Origin: Pseudomonas parasichuanensis
Lineage (GTDB): Bacteria > Pseudomonadota > Gammaproteobacteria > Pseudomonadales > Pseudomonadaceae
Length of the DNA stretch: 64,000 bases
Assembly (NCBI RefSeq): GCF_021601385.1
Contig: NZ_BQHO01000002.1
Location: 232,278-296,277, forward strand
Direction of reading: 5' to 3'
Shown one piece after another: positions 44,101 to 52,392 of the stretch. Numbering within the stretch: position 1 is the stretch's first letter; the number at the start of each line of letters is the position of its first letter. The notes beneath the pieces are model-generated. The model saw only the letters and a program-made list of their open reading frames with translations, did no database searches and had not been told where the DNA came from. A program made the translations under genes and the position numbers.

Positions 44101-44724
44101 ATGCTCGCCAGCCTGACCGCCTTCGTCATCACCTCCGCCGCCCGCCTGATCACCGGCGCCCGCGCCCTGTGGCTGGGTTGCACGCCACAGCCGGTGCAAC
44201 GGCTTTACTTTGCCAACCACAGCAGCCATGGCGATTTCGTGCTGCTGTGGGCGGCACTGCCCGCCCCGCTGCGCCGCCACACCCGCCCCGTGGCAGGCGC
44301 CGACTACTGGTGCAAACCGGGCATTCGCGACTTCCTCATCCGCCAGGTGTTCAACGGCGTGCTGATCGATCGCACGCGCACGCCGGCCGAGGGTAATCCG
44401 CTGCAACCGGTGCTCGATGCGTTCGCCCAGGGCGACTCGCTGATTTTCTTCCCGGAAGGCACGCGCAACCTCGGTGACGAACCGCTGTTGCCGTTCAAGA
44501 GCGGCCTGTTCCACCTGGCCGCGGCCAACCCGCAGGTCGAGCTGGTACCGGTGTGGATCGCCAACCTCAACCGGGTCATGCCCAAGGGCCGCGCCCTGCC
44601 ACTGCCGCTGCTGTGTACCTTGAGTTTCGGCGAGCCGCTGCACCTGCAGGCGGACGAAGGCAAACACGCATTTCTCGAACGGGCCCGCGAGGCCCTGCTG
44701 AACCTGGCCCCGAAGGATGCCTGA
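44101..44724 (+). CDS. PlsC-type 1-acylglycerol-3-phosphate acyltransferase
   Basis: 207-aa acyltransferase with the HX4D motif His40-Asp45 (NHSSHGDF) and FPEGTR at 117-122. It lies inside the lipid operon, suggesting it makes or remodels the phosphatidic acid that feeds the CdsA-like enzyme. It is shorter than PlsC (about 245) and closer to PlsC-like accessory members. No membrane helix longer than one segment is visible. The donor acyl group cannot be inferred. Confidence 0.87.
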   Translation: MLASLTAFVITSAARLITGARALWLGCTPQPVQRLYFANHSSHGDFVLLWAALPAPLRRHTRPVAGADYWCKPGIRDFLIRQVFNGVLIDRTRTPAEGNPLQPVLDAFAQGDSLIFFPEGTRNLGDEPLLPFKSGLFHLAAANPQVELVPVWIANLNRVMPKGRALPLPLLCTLSFGEPLHLQADEGKHAFLERAREALLNLAPKDA

Positions 44725-44725
44725 G

Positions 44726-45658
44726 ATGGACCACAACACCCTTTCGCTGTTCGCCGGCATCGGCGCCCTGTTGCTGCTGGCCAGCGTCATCGGTCGCCTG
44801 CTCAAGTGGCGCGCCGGCCCTGCCCCGCACGCGGTCATCGACAACCTCAACGCCCGGATCAACGCCTGGTGGGTGATGGTGCTGGTGATCGGCATCGCCT
44901 TCGTGTTCGGCAAGTACGGGGTGATCGTGCTGTTCTACGGCGTGTCGTTCTATGCCCTGCGCGAGTTCATGACCCTCACCCCGACCCGGCGCAGCGACTA
45001 CCCCGCATTGGTGGCCGCGTTCTACGTGGCGCTGCCGGTGCAGTACCTGCTGATCGCCATGGACTGGTATGGGTTGTTCAGCATCTTCATTCCGGTGTAC
45101 CTGTTCCTGCTGCTGCCGATTCTGGCCAGCTTCGGTGGCGACACCACGCGTTTCCTCGAGCGCGCCTCGAAGGTGCAATGGGGGCTGATGATCGCGGTGT
45201 ATTGCGTGTCGTCGGTGCCGGCGCTGATGACCCTCGATATCCCAGGCTTCGAAGGCCGCAACCTGTTGCTGATCGCCTGGCTGATCCTGGTGGTGCAGAT
45301 CAGCGATGTGCTGCAGTACGTGTGCGGCAAGCTGTTCGGCAAACGCAAGGTGGCGCCAAACCTGTCGCCGTCGAAAACCGTCGAAGGCCTGGCCGGCGGC
45401 GTGGCGCTGGCTACCCTGGTGGGCGCAATGCTGTGCTGGATCACCCCGTTCACCTTCTGGCAGGCGGCGCTGATGGCGCTGACCGTCAATGCCATGGGCT
45501 TTTTTGGCGGGCTGGTGATGTCGGCGATCAAGCGCGACCGCGGGGTGAAGGACTGGGGGCACATGATCGAAGGCCATGGCGGCATGCTCGACCGCATGGA
45601 CTCGGTGTGTTTCGCAGCGCCAGTGTTCTTCCACTTCGTGCGCTACTGGTGGGCCTGA
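44726..45658 (+). CDS. CdsA-type phosphatidate cytidylyltransferase
   Basis: 310-aa polytopic CDP-diacylglycerol synthase. The signature is intact: SAIKRDRGVKDWGHM and then GHGGMLDRMDS near the C-terminus. It makes CDP-lipid from phosphatidic acid and CTP. The start at 44726 follows the acyltransferase stop and an AAGGA site. A housekeeping cdsA is expected elsewhere, so this paralogue probably serves the operon's own lipid, like E. coli YnbB. Confidence 0.9.
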   Translation: MDHNTLSLFAGIGALLLLASVIGRLLKWRAGPAPHAVIDNLNARINAWWVMVLVIGIAFVFGKYGVIVLFYGVSFYALREFMTLTPTRRSDYPALVAAFYVALPVQYLLIAMDWYGLFSIFIPVYLFLLLPILASFGGDTTRFLERASKVQWGLMIAVYCVSSVPALMTLDIPGFEGRNLLLIAWLILVVQISDVLQYVCGKLFGKRKVAPNLSPSKTVEGLAGGVALATLVGAMLCWITPFTFWQAALMALTVNAMGFFGGLVMSAIKRDRGVKDWGHMIEGHGGMLDRMDSVCFAAPVFFHFVRYWWA

Positions 45659-45662
45659 GCCG

Positions 45663-46142
45663 GTGGACATTCCCCTGGAGTACGTCGTCCACGAAAGCGA
45701 GCACTGGATCGTCAACCATCACCTGACGTCGCGCCTGCCCGGCTACCTGATGCTGGGCTCGCGGGCGCCAGTGGACAGCCTGGCCGACCTGCCCGACCAG
45801 GCGCTGGCGGACATGGGCCTGCTGATGGCCAGGCTGCAACGGGCCATGGAGCAAGCGCTGGCGCCCAGGTGGTTGTACATCGGGCGCTTCGGCCATGTAC
45901 CCGGTTGCCCGCTGCACTTTCACTTCATCCCGGTCTATGACTGGGTCGAGGCGCTGTTCTGGGCGGATGAGCGCTACCGGGCGCTGCAACAGTTCGGCTC
46001 GCTGGAGCATGCCCTGTCCAAGACCGACGGGGCGGAACTGACGCTGTTCGTCTGGCGGGAGTTCGGCGAAAGCCCGACGCCACCCAAGGTACTGGGGAGG
46101 GGTATACCTGAGGTGATTGCCGCGATGCGTGGCCGGTTGTAG
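45663..46142 (+). CDS. HIT-family nucleotide-binding protein
   Basis: 159-aa HIT-like protein. The motif reads PLHFHFIP at 83-90: the first His of the HxHxH triad is Pro, while the catalytic middle His85 and the third His87 remain. HIT proteins hydrolyse nucleoside phosphoramidates or dinucleotides and transfer nucleotidyl groups. It could clear CMP- or CDP-lipid by-products. The GTG start is 5 nt after the cdsA-like stop. A hairpin terminator follows. Confidence 0.75.
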   Translation: MDIPLEYVVHESEHWIVNHHLTSRLPGYLMLGSRAPVDSLADLPDQALADMGLLMARLQRAMEQALAPRWLYIGRFGHVPGCPLHFHFIPVYDWVEALFWADERYRALQQFGSLEHALSKTDGAELTLFVWREFGESPTPPKVLGRGIPEVIAAMRGRL

Positions 46143-46152
46143 AGCGCATTGC

Positions 46153-46170
46153 GGGGCACCGATGTGCCCC
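46153..46170. terminator. Stem-loop between the HIT gene and dmeR
   Basis: Perfect 7-bp stem GGGGCAC (46153-46159) with GTGCCCC (46164-46170) and 4-nt loop between convergent stops. It probably ends the lipid operon and the dmeR transcript. Confidence 0.6.
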
Positions 46171-46185
46171 ACGATGATGCCAACG

Positions 46186-46461
46186 TTATTTCAGGTAGGA
46201 GCGCAACAGCGAGGCGACCTTGTCGGCCTCTTCAAGCCGCTCCTCGGCGCTCAGCCCCTCCGCCACCAGGTGTTCGCGGATGTGCCCTTCCATCACCTCG
46301 GCCATCAGCCCGTTCACTGCGCCACGTACGGCAGCGATCTGCTGCAGGATCGCCAGGCAGTCCTTCTCCTGCTCCAGCGCGCTCTCCAGCGCCGCTGCCT
46401 GACCTTTGATCTTGCGCACCCGGGTCAGCAGCTGCTTCTTGCTCTTGAGGGTATGTGCCAT
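46186..46461 (-). CDS. dmeR: RcnR/DmeR-type metal-responsive repressor
   Basis: 91-aa DUF156/CsoR-family repressor, all helical. The nickel/cobalt ligands of RcnR are conserved exactly: His3, Cys35, His60 and His64 (MAHTL, KDCLAIL, GHIREHLV). It opens MAHTLKSKKQLLTRVRKIKG. It is divergent from the exporter dmeF, with a RcnR-type operator between them. In this arrangement cobalt or nickel releases the repressor. Confidence 0.92.
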   Translation of the reverse strand: MAHTLKSKKQLLTRVRKIKGQAAALESALEQEKDCLAILQQIAAVRGAVNGLMAEVMEGHIREHLVAEGLSAEERLEEADKVASLLRSYLK

Positions 46462-46483
46462 TCTGCTTCCATCGTCGTAGGTA

Positions 46484-46498
46484 TACTGGGGTATAGTA
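46484..46498. promoter_or_regulatory. RcnR-type operator between dmeR and dmeF
   Basis: TACT-GGGGTAT-AGTA in the 69-bp divergent gap, in a TATACT...AGTATA surround. It has the same TACT-N7-AGTA spacing as the E. coli RcnR site (TACT-G6-N-AGTA). Confidence 0.75.
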
Positions 46499-46530
46499 TA
46501 TTTCACGCCTATCCGGGAGCATGATAAACC

Positions 46531-47460
46531 ATGACCACGCAAAGCTCCGACCGCTGGCTGCACAGCCATCAGTTCCATACCAGCAACCTCGGTGCCGAGC
46601 GCAAGACGCGGCTGGCCGTATGGCTGACTGCCGTGATGATGGTCGCGGAAATCGCCGGTGGCTGGTTCTTCAATTCCATGGCGCTGCTGGCTGACGGCTG
46701 GCACATGAGTTCCCACGCCCTCGCGCTCGGCCTTTCGCTACTGGCCTACGCCGCCGCGCGGCGCTATGCAGGCGACCGCCGTTTTGCCTTCGGCACCTGG
46801 AAAATCGAGATTCTCGGCGGCTACTCCAGCGCCCTGTTGCTGCTTGGCGTCGCCGCGCTGATGGCGTTCCAGTCGGTTGAACGGCTGCTCGCGCCAGGCG
46901 CCATCCATTACGACGAGGCGATCTTCATCGCCGTGATCGGCCTGGCGGTCAACCTGATCTGCGCCTGGTTGCTGCGCGATGACCATACGCACCATCACGA
47001 CCACGCACATGAGCATGACCACGGCCATCACCACCATGACCTCAACCTGCGCTCGGCCTACCTGCACGTGATCGCCGACGCCGCCACTTCGGTGCTGGCG
47101 ATCGTTGCCCTGGTGGCCGGCAAGCTATGGGGCGCCAGCTGGCTTGACCCGGTCATGGGCCTGGTCGGAGCCCTGCTGGTGGCGTTGTGGGCCAAAGGGC
47201 TGCTGCGCGATAGCGGACGGGTGCTGCTGGATGCCGAAATGGATGCGCCGGTGGTCGAGGAGATCCGCGAGGTGGTGGCGCAATTGCCGGCGGCAGCAAC
47301 CATCACCGACCTGCATGTGTGGCGCGTCGGAAAGGACCAGTACGCCTGCATCGTCAGCCTGGCCACCGTCGGCACGCTGAGCGCTGACAGCGTGCGCCAG
47401 GCGCTGGGGGTGCATGAGGAACTGGCGCACATCACCGTGGAGGTGAACGCCCTGCGCTGA
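46531..47460 (+). CDS. dmeF: Cation diffusion facilitator DmeF (Co/Ni efflux)
   Basis: 309-aa CDF transporter. A His-rich loop (HTHHHDHAHEHDHGHHHH, about 152-169) lies between helices. Asp55 and His58 in LADGWHM and His179-x3-Asp183 in LHVIADAAT are the CDF metal-site motifs. DmeF exports cobalt and nickel. The start is an ATG downstream of the RcnR operator. The pairing with a RcnR-type gene supports the name. Confidence 0.88.
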   Translation: MTTQSSDRWLHSHQFHTSNLGAERKTRLAVWLTAVMMVAEIAGGWFFNSMALLADGWHMSSHALALGLSLLAYAAARRYAGDRRFAFGTWKIEILGGYSSALLLLGVAALMAFQSVERLLAPGAIHYDEAIFIAVIGLAVNLICAWLLRDDHTHHHDHAHEHDHGHHHHDLNLRSAYLHVIADAATSVLAIVALVAGKLWGASWLDPVMGLVGALLVALWAKGLLRDSGRVLLDAEMDAPVVEEIREVVAQLPAAATITDLHVWRVGKDQYACIVSLATVGTLSADSVRQALGVHEELAHITVEVNALR

Positions 47461-47729
47461 AAATCGCTCAGGCAAGCGCCAGCAGCAGTTTGGAGAAGGC
47501 GCAGCAGCGCTGGATCAGCTCGGCGATCTGCGGGTTGATGCCGTGGCGGCGGTGCGAGCGGTACAGCGCGTTGTAGCGCACGCGGGGGAATCGCGCCGGG
47601 GTGGCGCACAGCCCGAGCCAGCAGGCCGGATAGCGCATCCAGACAGCCAGGCGTCGAGCACAGGCAACTGGCCGACGACGCCTGGCCCTATGGTGATGCG
47701 TTCTATCACTCGTTGCCTGGAGCCACGCC
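47461..47729. other. Unassigned spacer between dmeF and the cupin gene
   Basis: 269 bp. A minus-strand frame running through it (RYPACWLGLCATPARFP ... IQRCCAFSKLLLALA) is open but has no recognisable start or ribosome site and no family I can name; it could be a remnant. The promoter of the downstream cupin gene is presumably here. I see no other structure. Confidence 0.4.
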
Positions 47730-48074
47730 ATGTCCGATTTCATCACCGTCCTGCGCGAAACCTGCCCCACCCCGGTGGTCGATGCGACCAAGTGGAAGCG
47801 CATCGGCGGCGACCCGCACACCGTCAACCTCAATGCCTACCTGTCGGCCGACGGCAGCAAGATCATGGGCACCTGGATCTGCACCCCGGGCAAGTTCGAG
47901 GTCAACTATGAGAAGTGGGAGTTCTGCCACTTCCTCGATGGCTACTGCATCGTCACCCCGGAAGGTGAAGAGCCCAAGCACCTGAAGGCGGGCGATGTGT
48001 TCGTGATCGAACCGGGGATGAAAGGCACCTGGGAAGTGGTCGAGACGGTGCGCAAGTATTTCGTGTTTGCCTGA
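47730..48074 (+). CDS. Cupin-domain protein
   Basis: 114-aa single cupin of the DUF861/EutQ-like type opening MSDFITVLRETCPTPVVDAT. The cupin motifs are WEFCHFLDGYCIVTPEGEEP and VFVIEPGMKGTWEVVETV, with Glu and His positions partly degenerate. Function is unknown; similar proteins sit near catabolic genes. No operon partner is evident: dmeF lies upstream on the same strand after a long gap. Confidence 0.8.
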   Translation: MSDFITVLRETCPTPVVDATKWKRIGGDPHTVNLNAYLSADGSKIMGTWICTPGKFEVNYEKWEFCHFLDGYCIVTPEGEEPKHLKAGDVFVIEPGMKGTWEVVETVRKYFVFA

Positions 48075-48091
48075 CCAAACCGACTGCATGG

Positions 48092-48134
48092 CACGGGCTT
48101 CGCCCGTGTTCGCGGGCAAGCCCGCTCCCACAGG
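48092..48134. repeat. Single REP with adjacent hairpin after the cupin gene
   Basis: A CACGGGC-TTC-GCCCGTG hairpin (48092-48108) runs straight into a REP arm with core CGCGGGCAAGCCCGCTCCCA (48109-48134). A degenerate partner, TCCTGTGGAAGCTGCGG, starts about 29 bp further on, so this is an eroded pair. Confidence 0.7.
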
Positions 48135-48260
48135 GTGCGCGCATCCCTCTCGTTCAATATCCATCCTGTGGAAGCTGCGGTTCGCCGCAGCGACTTGCCA
48201 GCGATGAGCTCAGCACAGGCAACACAAGTCAGTTGCCAGGCCGAGCCTTGAAAAATGGGC

Positions 48261-48318
48261 AAAAAAAATCGCGAATCGCATGCCCTTCCCCCAAGGTGCG
48301 CAGTTACAAGGGGGAAGG
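48261..48318 (-). terminator. Candidate terminator of mmsB
   Basis: A 9-bp stem CCTTCCCCC (48284-48292) with GGGGGAAGG (48310-48318) lies just downstream of the mmsB stop. On the minus strand it is followed, after a short GCG/CGC element, by eight T at 48261-48268. Confidence 0.45.
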
Positions 48319-48351
48319 CCACACGGTCCGCGATGAAGTCCCTCTCGCCCA

Positions 48352-49242
48352 TCAATCCTTCTTGCGATACCCCTCGACGATCGCCGAGAAATCCTTGCCG
48401 CCTTCACCGCGCAGGCTCATGGCCTGGTACAGCTGCTGGGCCACGGCGCCCATGATCACCGGCTGGTGCGCCTGGCGGGCGGCCTCGGTGGCCAGGCCCA
48501 GGTCCTTGAGCATCAGTTCGGCGCCGAAGCCGCCGGTGTAGCCACGCGAGGCCGGTGCGGTCTCGATGATGCCCGGCCACGGGTTGTAGGTGTCCGAGCT
48601 CCAGCAACGCCCGGTCGAGCTGTTGATGATGCCGGCCAGCACCTTGGTGTCGATGCCCAGCGCATTGCCCAGGGCCATGGCCTCGGACACGCCGATCATC
48701 GAGATACCCAGCAGCAGGTTGTTGCAGATCTTGGCGATCTGCCCGGTGCCCACTTCACCGCAATGCACGATGTTGCGGCCCATCTGCTCCAGCACCGGCT
48801 TGAGGGTGGCGAACAACTCGCCACTGGCACCGACCATGAAGGTCAAGGTGCCGGCCGCCGCGCCGCCAGTGCCGCCGGACACTGGCGCGTCACCCATGTC
48901 GATGCCCTTGGCCGCGGCGGCCTTGGAGACGTCACGGGCGGTCTGCGGGTCGATGGTGCTGCAGTCCACGGTGGGTGTGCCGGGGCGGATGCCGGCCAGC
49001 ACGCCGGTCGCTTCGTCCAGGTAAACGCTGCGCACATGGGCAGCGGCCGGCAGCATGGTGATCACCAGCTCGCTGTTGGCCGCGGCCTCCTTGGGCGAGG
49101 CGCTGACCTGCCCGCCCAGTTCGGCAAGCTCTGCCAGTACGGTCTTGTTCAGGTCGAACAGGTTCAGCGAGTGCCCGGCCTTGATCAGGTTGCGGGCCAT
49201 GGGCGCACCCATGTTGCCCAGGCCGATGAATGCGATACGCAT
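48352..49242 (-). CDS. mmsB: 3-Hydroxyisobutyrate dehydrogenase
   Basis: 296-aa beta-hydroxyacid dehydrogenase. The NAD site GLGNMGAPMARNL is at the N-terminus, with substrate motif DAPVSGGTGGAAAGTLT and the catalytic Lys in TGQIAKICNNLLLG. It oxidises 3-hydroxyisobutyrate to methylmalonate semialdehyde in valine catabolism. The ATG at 49240-49242 follows AGGAG. It comes 10 nt after mmsA, so both are one transcript. Confidence 0.95.
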   Translation of the reverse strand: MRIAFIGLGNMGAPMARNLIKAGHSLNLFDLNKTVLAELAELGGQVSASPKEAAANSELVITMLPAAAHVRSVYLDEATGVLAGIRPGTPTVDCSTIDPQTARDVSKAAAAKGIDMGDAPVSGGTGGAAAGTLTFMVGASGELFATLKPVLEQMGRNIVHCGEVGTGQIAKICNNLLLGISMIGVSEAMALGNALGIDTKVLAGIINSSTGRCWSSDTYNPWPGIIETAPASRGYTGGFGAELMLKDLGLATEAARQAHQPVIMGAVAQQLYQAMSLRGEGGKDFSAIVEGYRKKD

Positions 49243-49252
49243 GGTCAACTCC

Positions 49253-50779
49253 TTAGCGCAGGCTGATGGTGGTGTTTACACCGTCATTGACGCTGTCATC
49301 GTCGAACCAGCGGGCGGTGACGGTCTTGGTCTGAGTGTAGAACTGCACCACCTGCTTGCCGTACGGGCCGAGGTCGCCGAGCTTGGAGCCACGCGAGCCG
49401 GTGAAGCTGAAGTACGGCACCGGTACCGGGATCGGGATGTTGATGCCGACCTGGCCGATGTCGATCTCGCTCTGGAACTTGCGCGCCGCGGCGCCGCTCT
49501 GGGTGAACAGGCCGGTGCCGTTGCCGAACGGGTTGGCGTTGACCAGGGCGATGGCCTCGTCGAGGGTGTCCACCTCCAGGGTGACCAGCACCGGGCCGAA
49601 GATTTCCTGGGTGTACACCTGCATGTCGGTCTTGACCCCGGAGAACAGGGTCGGGCCGACGAAGTTGCCCTGCTCGTAGCCCGGCACCTTCACGTCACGG
49701 CCGTCCAGCTCCAGCTTGGCGCCTTCCTTGATGCCGCTTTCGATCAGGCCCAGCACCCGCTCCTTGGCGCGCTTGGACACCACCGGGCCGACGTCGGTGC
49801 CCGGCTCGTTGCCGGCATTGACCTTGAGCTTGCTGGCCGCGTCCTTGATGTCTGGCAGCCACTCGCGGGCCTTGCCCACCAGCACCGCCACCGAGGTGGC
49901 CATGCAGCGCTGGCCGGCGGCGCCAAACGCGGCACCGACCAGGGCGTTGACGGTCTGGGTGCGGTTGGCGTCGGGCAGCACCACGGCGTGGTTCTTCGCG
50001 CCCATCATCGATTGCACGCGCTTGCCGTGCTGGCTGCCCAGGTTGTAGACGTGGGTGCCGACTTCGGTGGAGCCGACGAACGAGATCGCCTTGATGTCCG
50101 GGTGGGTGCAGATGCCATCGACCACCTGCTTGCCGCCGTGCACCACGTTGAGCACGCCGGCCGGCACGCCGGCTTCCAGCGCCAGCTCGACCAGCATCAT
50201 GGTCGACAGCGGGTCCTGTTCGGACGGCTTGAGCACGAAGGTGTTGCCGCAGACGATGGCCATCGGGAACATCCACAGCGGGATCATCGCCGGGAAGTTG
50301 AACGGGGTGATGCCGGCGCACACGCCGATCGGCTGGCGCAGGGTGTAGGTGTCGACACCGCTGGCCACGTTTTCGGCAAATTCGCCCATCTGCAGGGTGC
50401 CGATGGAAGCGGCGTGCTCGACCACTTCCAGGCCGCGGAAGATGTCGCCCTCGGCGTCGGCGATGGTCTTGCCCTGCTCGGCGCTGAGGGTCACGGCGAT
50501 GCGTTTGCTGTGTTCGCGGATCAGCGCCTGCAGCTTGAGCATGATGCGCATGCGCGCGCCAATCGGGGTGTCACGCCAGGTCTTGAAGGCGCGCTCGGCG
50601 GCGGCCACGGCGGCGTTCACTTCATCGGCGGTGGCAAACGGCACCCGCGCCAGCACTTGCTGGGTGGCCGGGTTGACGATGTCGCGCCACTCGGTGGTCT
50701 GGGACTCGACCCATTGGCCGTCGATCAGCAGTTTTACCTGTTCGACCTTGGTCTGGTTGGGGTTGTGGGGTGCGTTCAT
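49253..50779 (-). CDS. mmsA: Methylmalonate-semialdehyde dehydrogenase (acylating)
   Basis: 508-aa CoA-acylating aldehyde dehydrogenase. It opens [20 protein letters not shown] and contains [17 protein letters not shown], the NAD site [10 protein letters not shown] and the catalytic Cys in [11 protein letters not shown]. It makes propionyl-CoA in valine (and pyrimidine or inositol) catabolism. The ATG follows AAGGAGAGC. It heads the mmsAB operon and is divergent from a LysR gene. A longer upstream frame is not family-like. Confidence 0.95.
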   Translation of the reverse strand: MNAPHNPNQTKVEQVKLLIDGQWVESQTTEWRDIVNPATQQVLARVPFATADEVNAAVAAAERAFKTWRDTPIGARMRIMLKLQALIREHSKRIAVTLSAEQGKTIADAEGDIFRGLEVVEHAASIGTLQMGEFAENVASGVDTYTLRQPIGVCAGITPFNFPAMIPLWMFPMAIVCGNTFVLKPSEQDPLSTMMLVELALEAGVPAGVLNVVHGGKQVVDGICTHPDIKAISFVGSTEVGTHVYNLGSQHGKRVQSMMGAKNHAVVLPDANRTQTVNALVGAAFGAAGQRCMATSVAVLVGKAREWLPDIKDAASKLKVNAGNEPGTDVGPVVSKRAKERVLGLIESGIKEGAKLELDGRDVKVPGYEQGNFVGPTLFSGVKTDMQVYTQEIFGPVLVTLEVDTLDEAIALVNANPFGNGTGLFTQSGAAARKFQSEIDIGQVGINIPIPVPVPYFSFTGSRGSKLGDLGPYGKQVVQFYTQTKTVTARWFDDDSVNDGVNTTISLR

Positions 50780-50867
50780 CTGCGCTCTCCTTGGAATTAT
50801 TGTCGGAACGAAGACGCCTACGCCGGGGTGGACACGGGGTGGCGTGTAGGGGCTGAGATCGAGTATA

Positions 50868-50881
50868 GATGTGCAAACATC
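50868..50881. promoter_or_regulatory. LysR-type palindrome upstream of mmsA
   Basis: GATGT-GCAA-ACATC, a perfect 5-bp palindrome in the gap between mmsA and the LysR gene. It has the T-N11-A outline of LysR sites; it is the likely regulatory site for the divergent genes. Confidence 0.5.
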
Positions 50882-50912
50882 CAACAAGAATGAACAAAAA
50901 AACCGGATCATC

Positions 50913-51863
50913 ATGCAAAAAGACCTCACCTCCCTGAGCGCGCTGAACTGGGACGACCTCAAGTTCTTTCTTGAGGTAGCGCGCACCCGCAAGGCCAGCA
51001 GTGCGGCCAAGCGCCTGGCCGTGGACTACACCACGGTGTCGCGGCGCATCGGCTCACTGGAAGGGGCGCTGGGTACTTTATTGTTCGAAAAATCCCGCAC
51101 CAATGGCTTCGTCCTCACCGCCGAAGGCCAGCGCCTGCTGGGCTACGCCGAGTCGATCGAAAGCACCCTGCACATGGCCTGCGAGCAGGTCTCGGGCTCG
51201 GGCGTGGCGTTGTCGGGGCATGTGCGCATGGGCTGCACCGAAGGCTTCGGCAGCTTCTTCGTCACCCCGCAGCTGAGCCATTTCGTCGATGCCTGGCCGG
51301 CGATCTCGGTGGATATCCTGCCGTTGCCGCACTTCATCAGCCTGTCCAAGCGCGAGGCCGATATCGTCATCGCCCTGGAGCGGCCCGAGCATGGGCCCTA
51401 TGTGTGCTGCAAGCTGTGCGACTACCGGCTGCGGCTGTATGCCACCCAGGACTACCTGGACAGCCATGCGCCGATCCGCGCGGTGAGCGACCTGGCGAAC
51501 CATCCGTTCATCAGTTATGTCGACGACCTGGCGTTCAGCTCGGAGCTGTTGTACCTGGCCAACCTGATCCCCAATGCCAACGCGCACCTGCGCAGCACCA
51601 GCGTGATCGCCCAGTACACGGCGGCCTTGCAGGGGCGCGGGCTGGCGATTCTGCCGTGCTTTTTGGCGGCGCAGGATCCGCGCTTGGTGACGGTGTTGCC
51701 GGAGGAAATCGAGGTGACGCGGCAGTTCTGGATGTACTGCCGGGAGGATTTGCGCAAGCTCAAGCGGATTACCCTGTTGTGGGATTACATCCGTGAGGTG
51801 ACCGAGGCGAATGCGCCGTTGTTGATGGGCGAGACGCGGGAGATGAAGTTCGCTCAAGGTTGA
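50913..51863 (+). CDS. LysR-family regulator divergent from mmsAB
   Basis: 316-aa LysR protein with HTH ([20 protein letters not shown]) and an effector domain. I chose the ATG at 50913; a GTG at 50871 would add 14 residues and overlap the palindrome. No clear ribosome site precedes either. It probably controls mmsAB; P. aeruginosa uses an AraC-type MmsR instead, so this would be a different control. A hairpin separates it from yfiB. Confidence 0.85.
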   Translation: MQKDLTSLSALNWDDLKFFLEVARTRKASSAAKRLAVDYTTVSRRIGSLEGALGTLLFEKSRTNGFVLTAEGQRLLGYAESIESTLHMACEQVSGSGVALSGHVRMGCTEGFGSFFVTPQLSHFVDAWPAISVDILPLPHFISLSKREADIVIALERPEHGPYVCCKLCDYRLRLYATQDYLDSHAPIRAVSDLANHPFISYVDDLAFSSELLYLANLIPNANAHLRSTSVIAQYTAALQGRGLAILPCFLAAQDPRLVTVLPEEIEVTRQFWMYCREDLRKLKRITLLWDYIREVTEANAPLLMGETREMKFAQG

Positions 51864-51865
51864 TT

Positions 51866-51884
51866 GGGGCCGCTGCGCGGCCCC
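51866..51884. terminator. GC-rich hairpin between lysR and yfiB
   Basis: Perfect 8-bp stem GGGGCCGC (51866-51873) with GCGGCCCC (51877-51884), 3-nt loop, between convergent stops. Likely bidirectional terminator. Confidence 0.6.
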
Positions 51885-51891
51885 GGGGACA

Positions 51892-52392
51892 TCAGTCCGA
51901 CGCCACCACGATCGACACCCGGCGGTTCTCCATGCGCCCGGCGCTGGTGCGGTTGTCGGCCACCGGCTGGCTGCTGCCCAGGCCGCGGGTCTGGATGTTC
52001 TGCGGCAGCATGCCGATGCCGGCCAGCGCCTTGGCCACGCTCTGCGCGCGGCGCTCGGACAGCTGCTGGTTATAGGCGGCCTTGCCCGAGGCATCGGCGT
52101 GGCCGTCGATGCGCACACGTTGGATATCCACCGACAGCAGCGCCTTGCCGATACGCTCGACGATCGCCTCGCTCTGGCGATTGAGGCTGTCCAGGTCGCT
52201 GCCAAACAGCACCTTGCCGGACAGGTCGAAAGCCCAGCCATCGTCCGTTGGCGCAAAGCCCTCACGTTTGAGCACGGCCACCTGCTCTGGGGTCAGGCCC
52301 TTGGGCGGGACGCTCTGGCAGCCGCCAAGGGCAAGCAGTGCCAGGATCATGGCGAACAACGGGAAACGCAGGGTTAACAAACGGTCGATCAC
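51892..52392 (-). CDS. yfiB: OmpA-like outer-membrane lipoprotein YfiB
   Basis: 166-aa lipoprotein. The lipobox is LALGGC with Cys25. A C-terminal OmpA domain binds peptidoglycan (KVLFGSDLDSLNRQSEAIV, IDGHADASGKAAYNQQLSERRA). In the YfiBNR system it sequesters YfiR under envelope stress and so frees YfiN. The GTG start overlaps the yfiN stop (GTGA). It is last of the three genes. Confidence 0.93.
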   Translation of the reverse strand: MIDRLLTLRFPLFAMILALLALGGCQSVPPKGLTPEQVAVLKREGFAPTDDGWAFDLSGKVLFGSDLDSLNRQSEAIVERIGKALLSVDIQRVRIDGHADASGKAAYNQQLSERRAQSVAKALAGIGMLPQNIQTRGLGSSQPVADNRTSAGRMENRRVSIVVASD

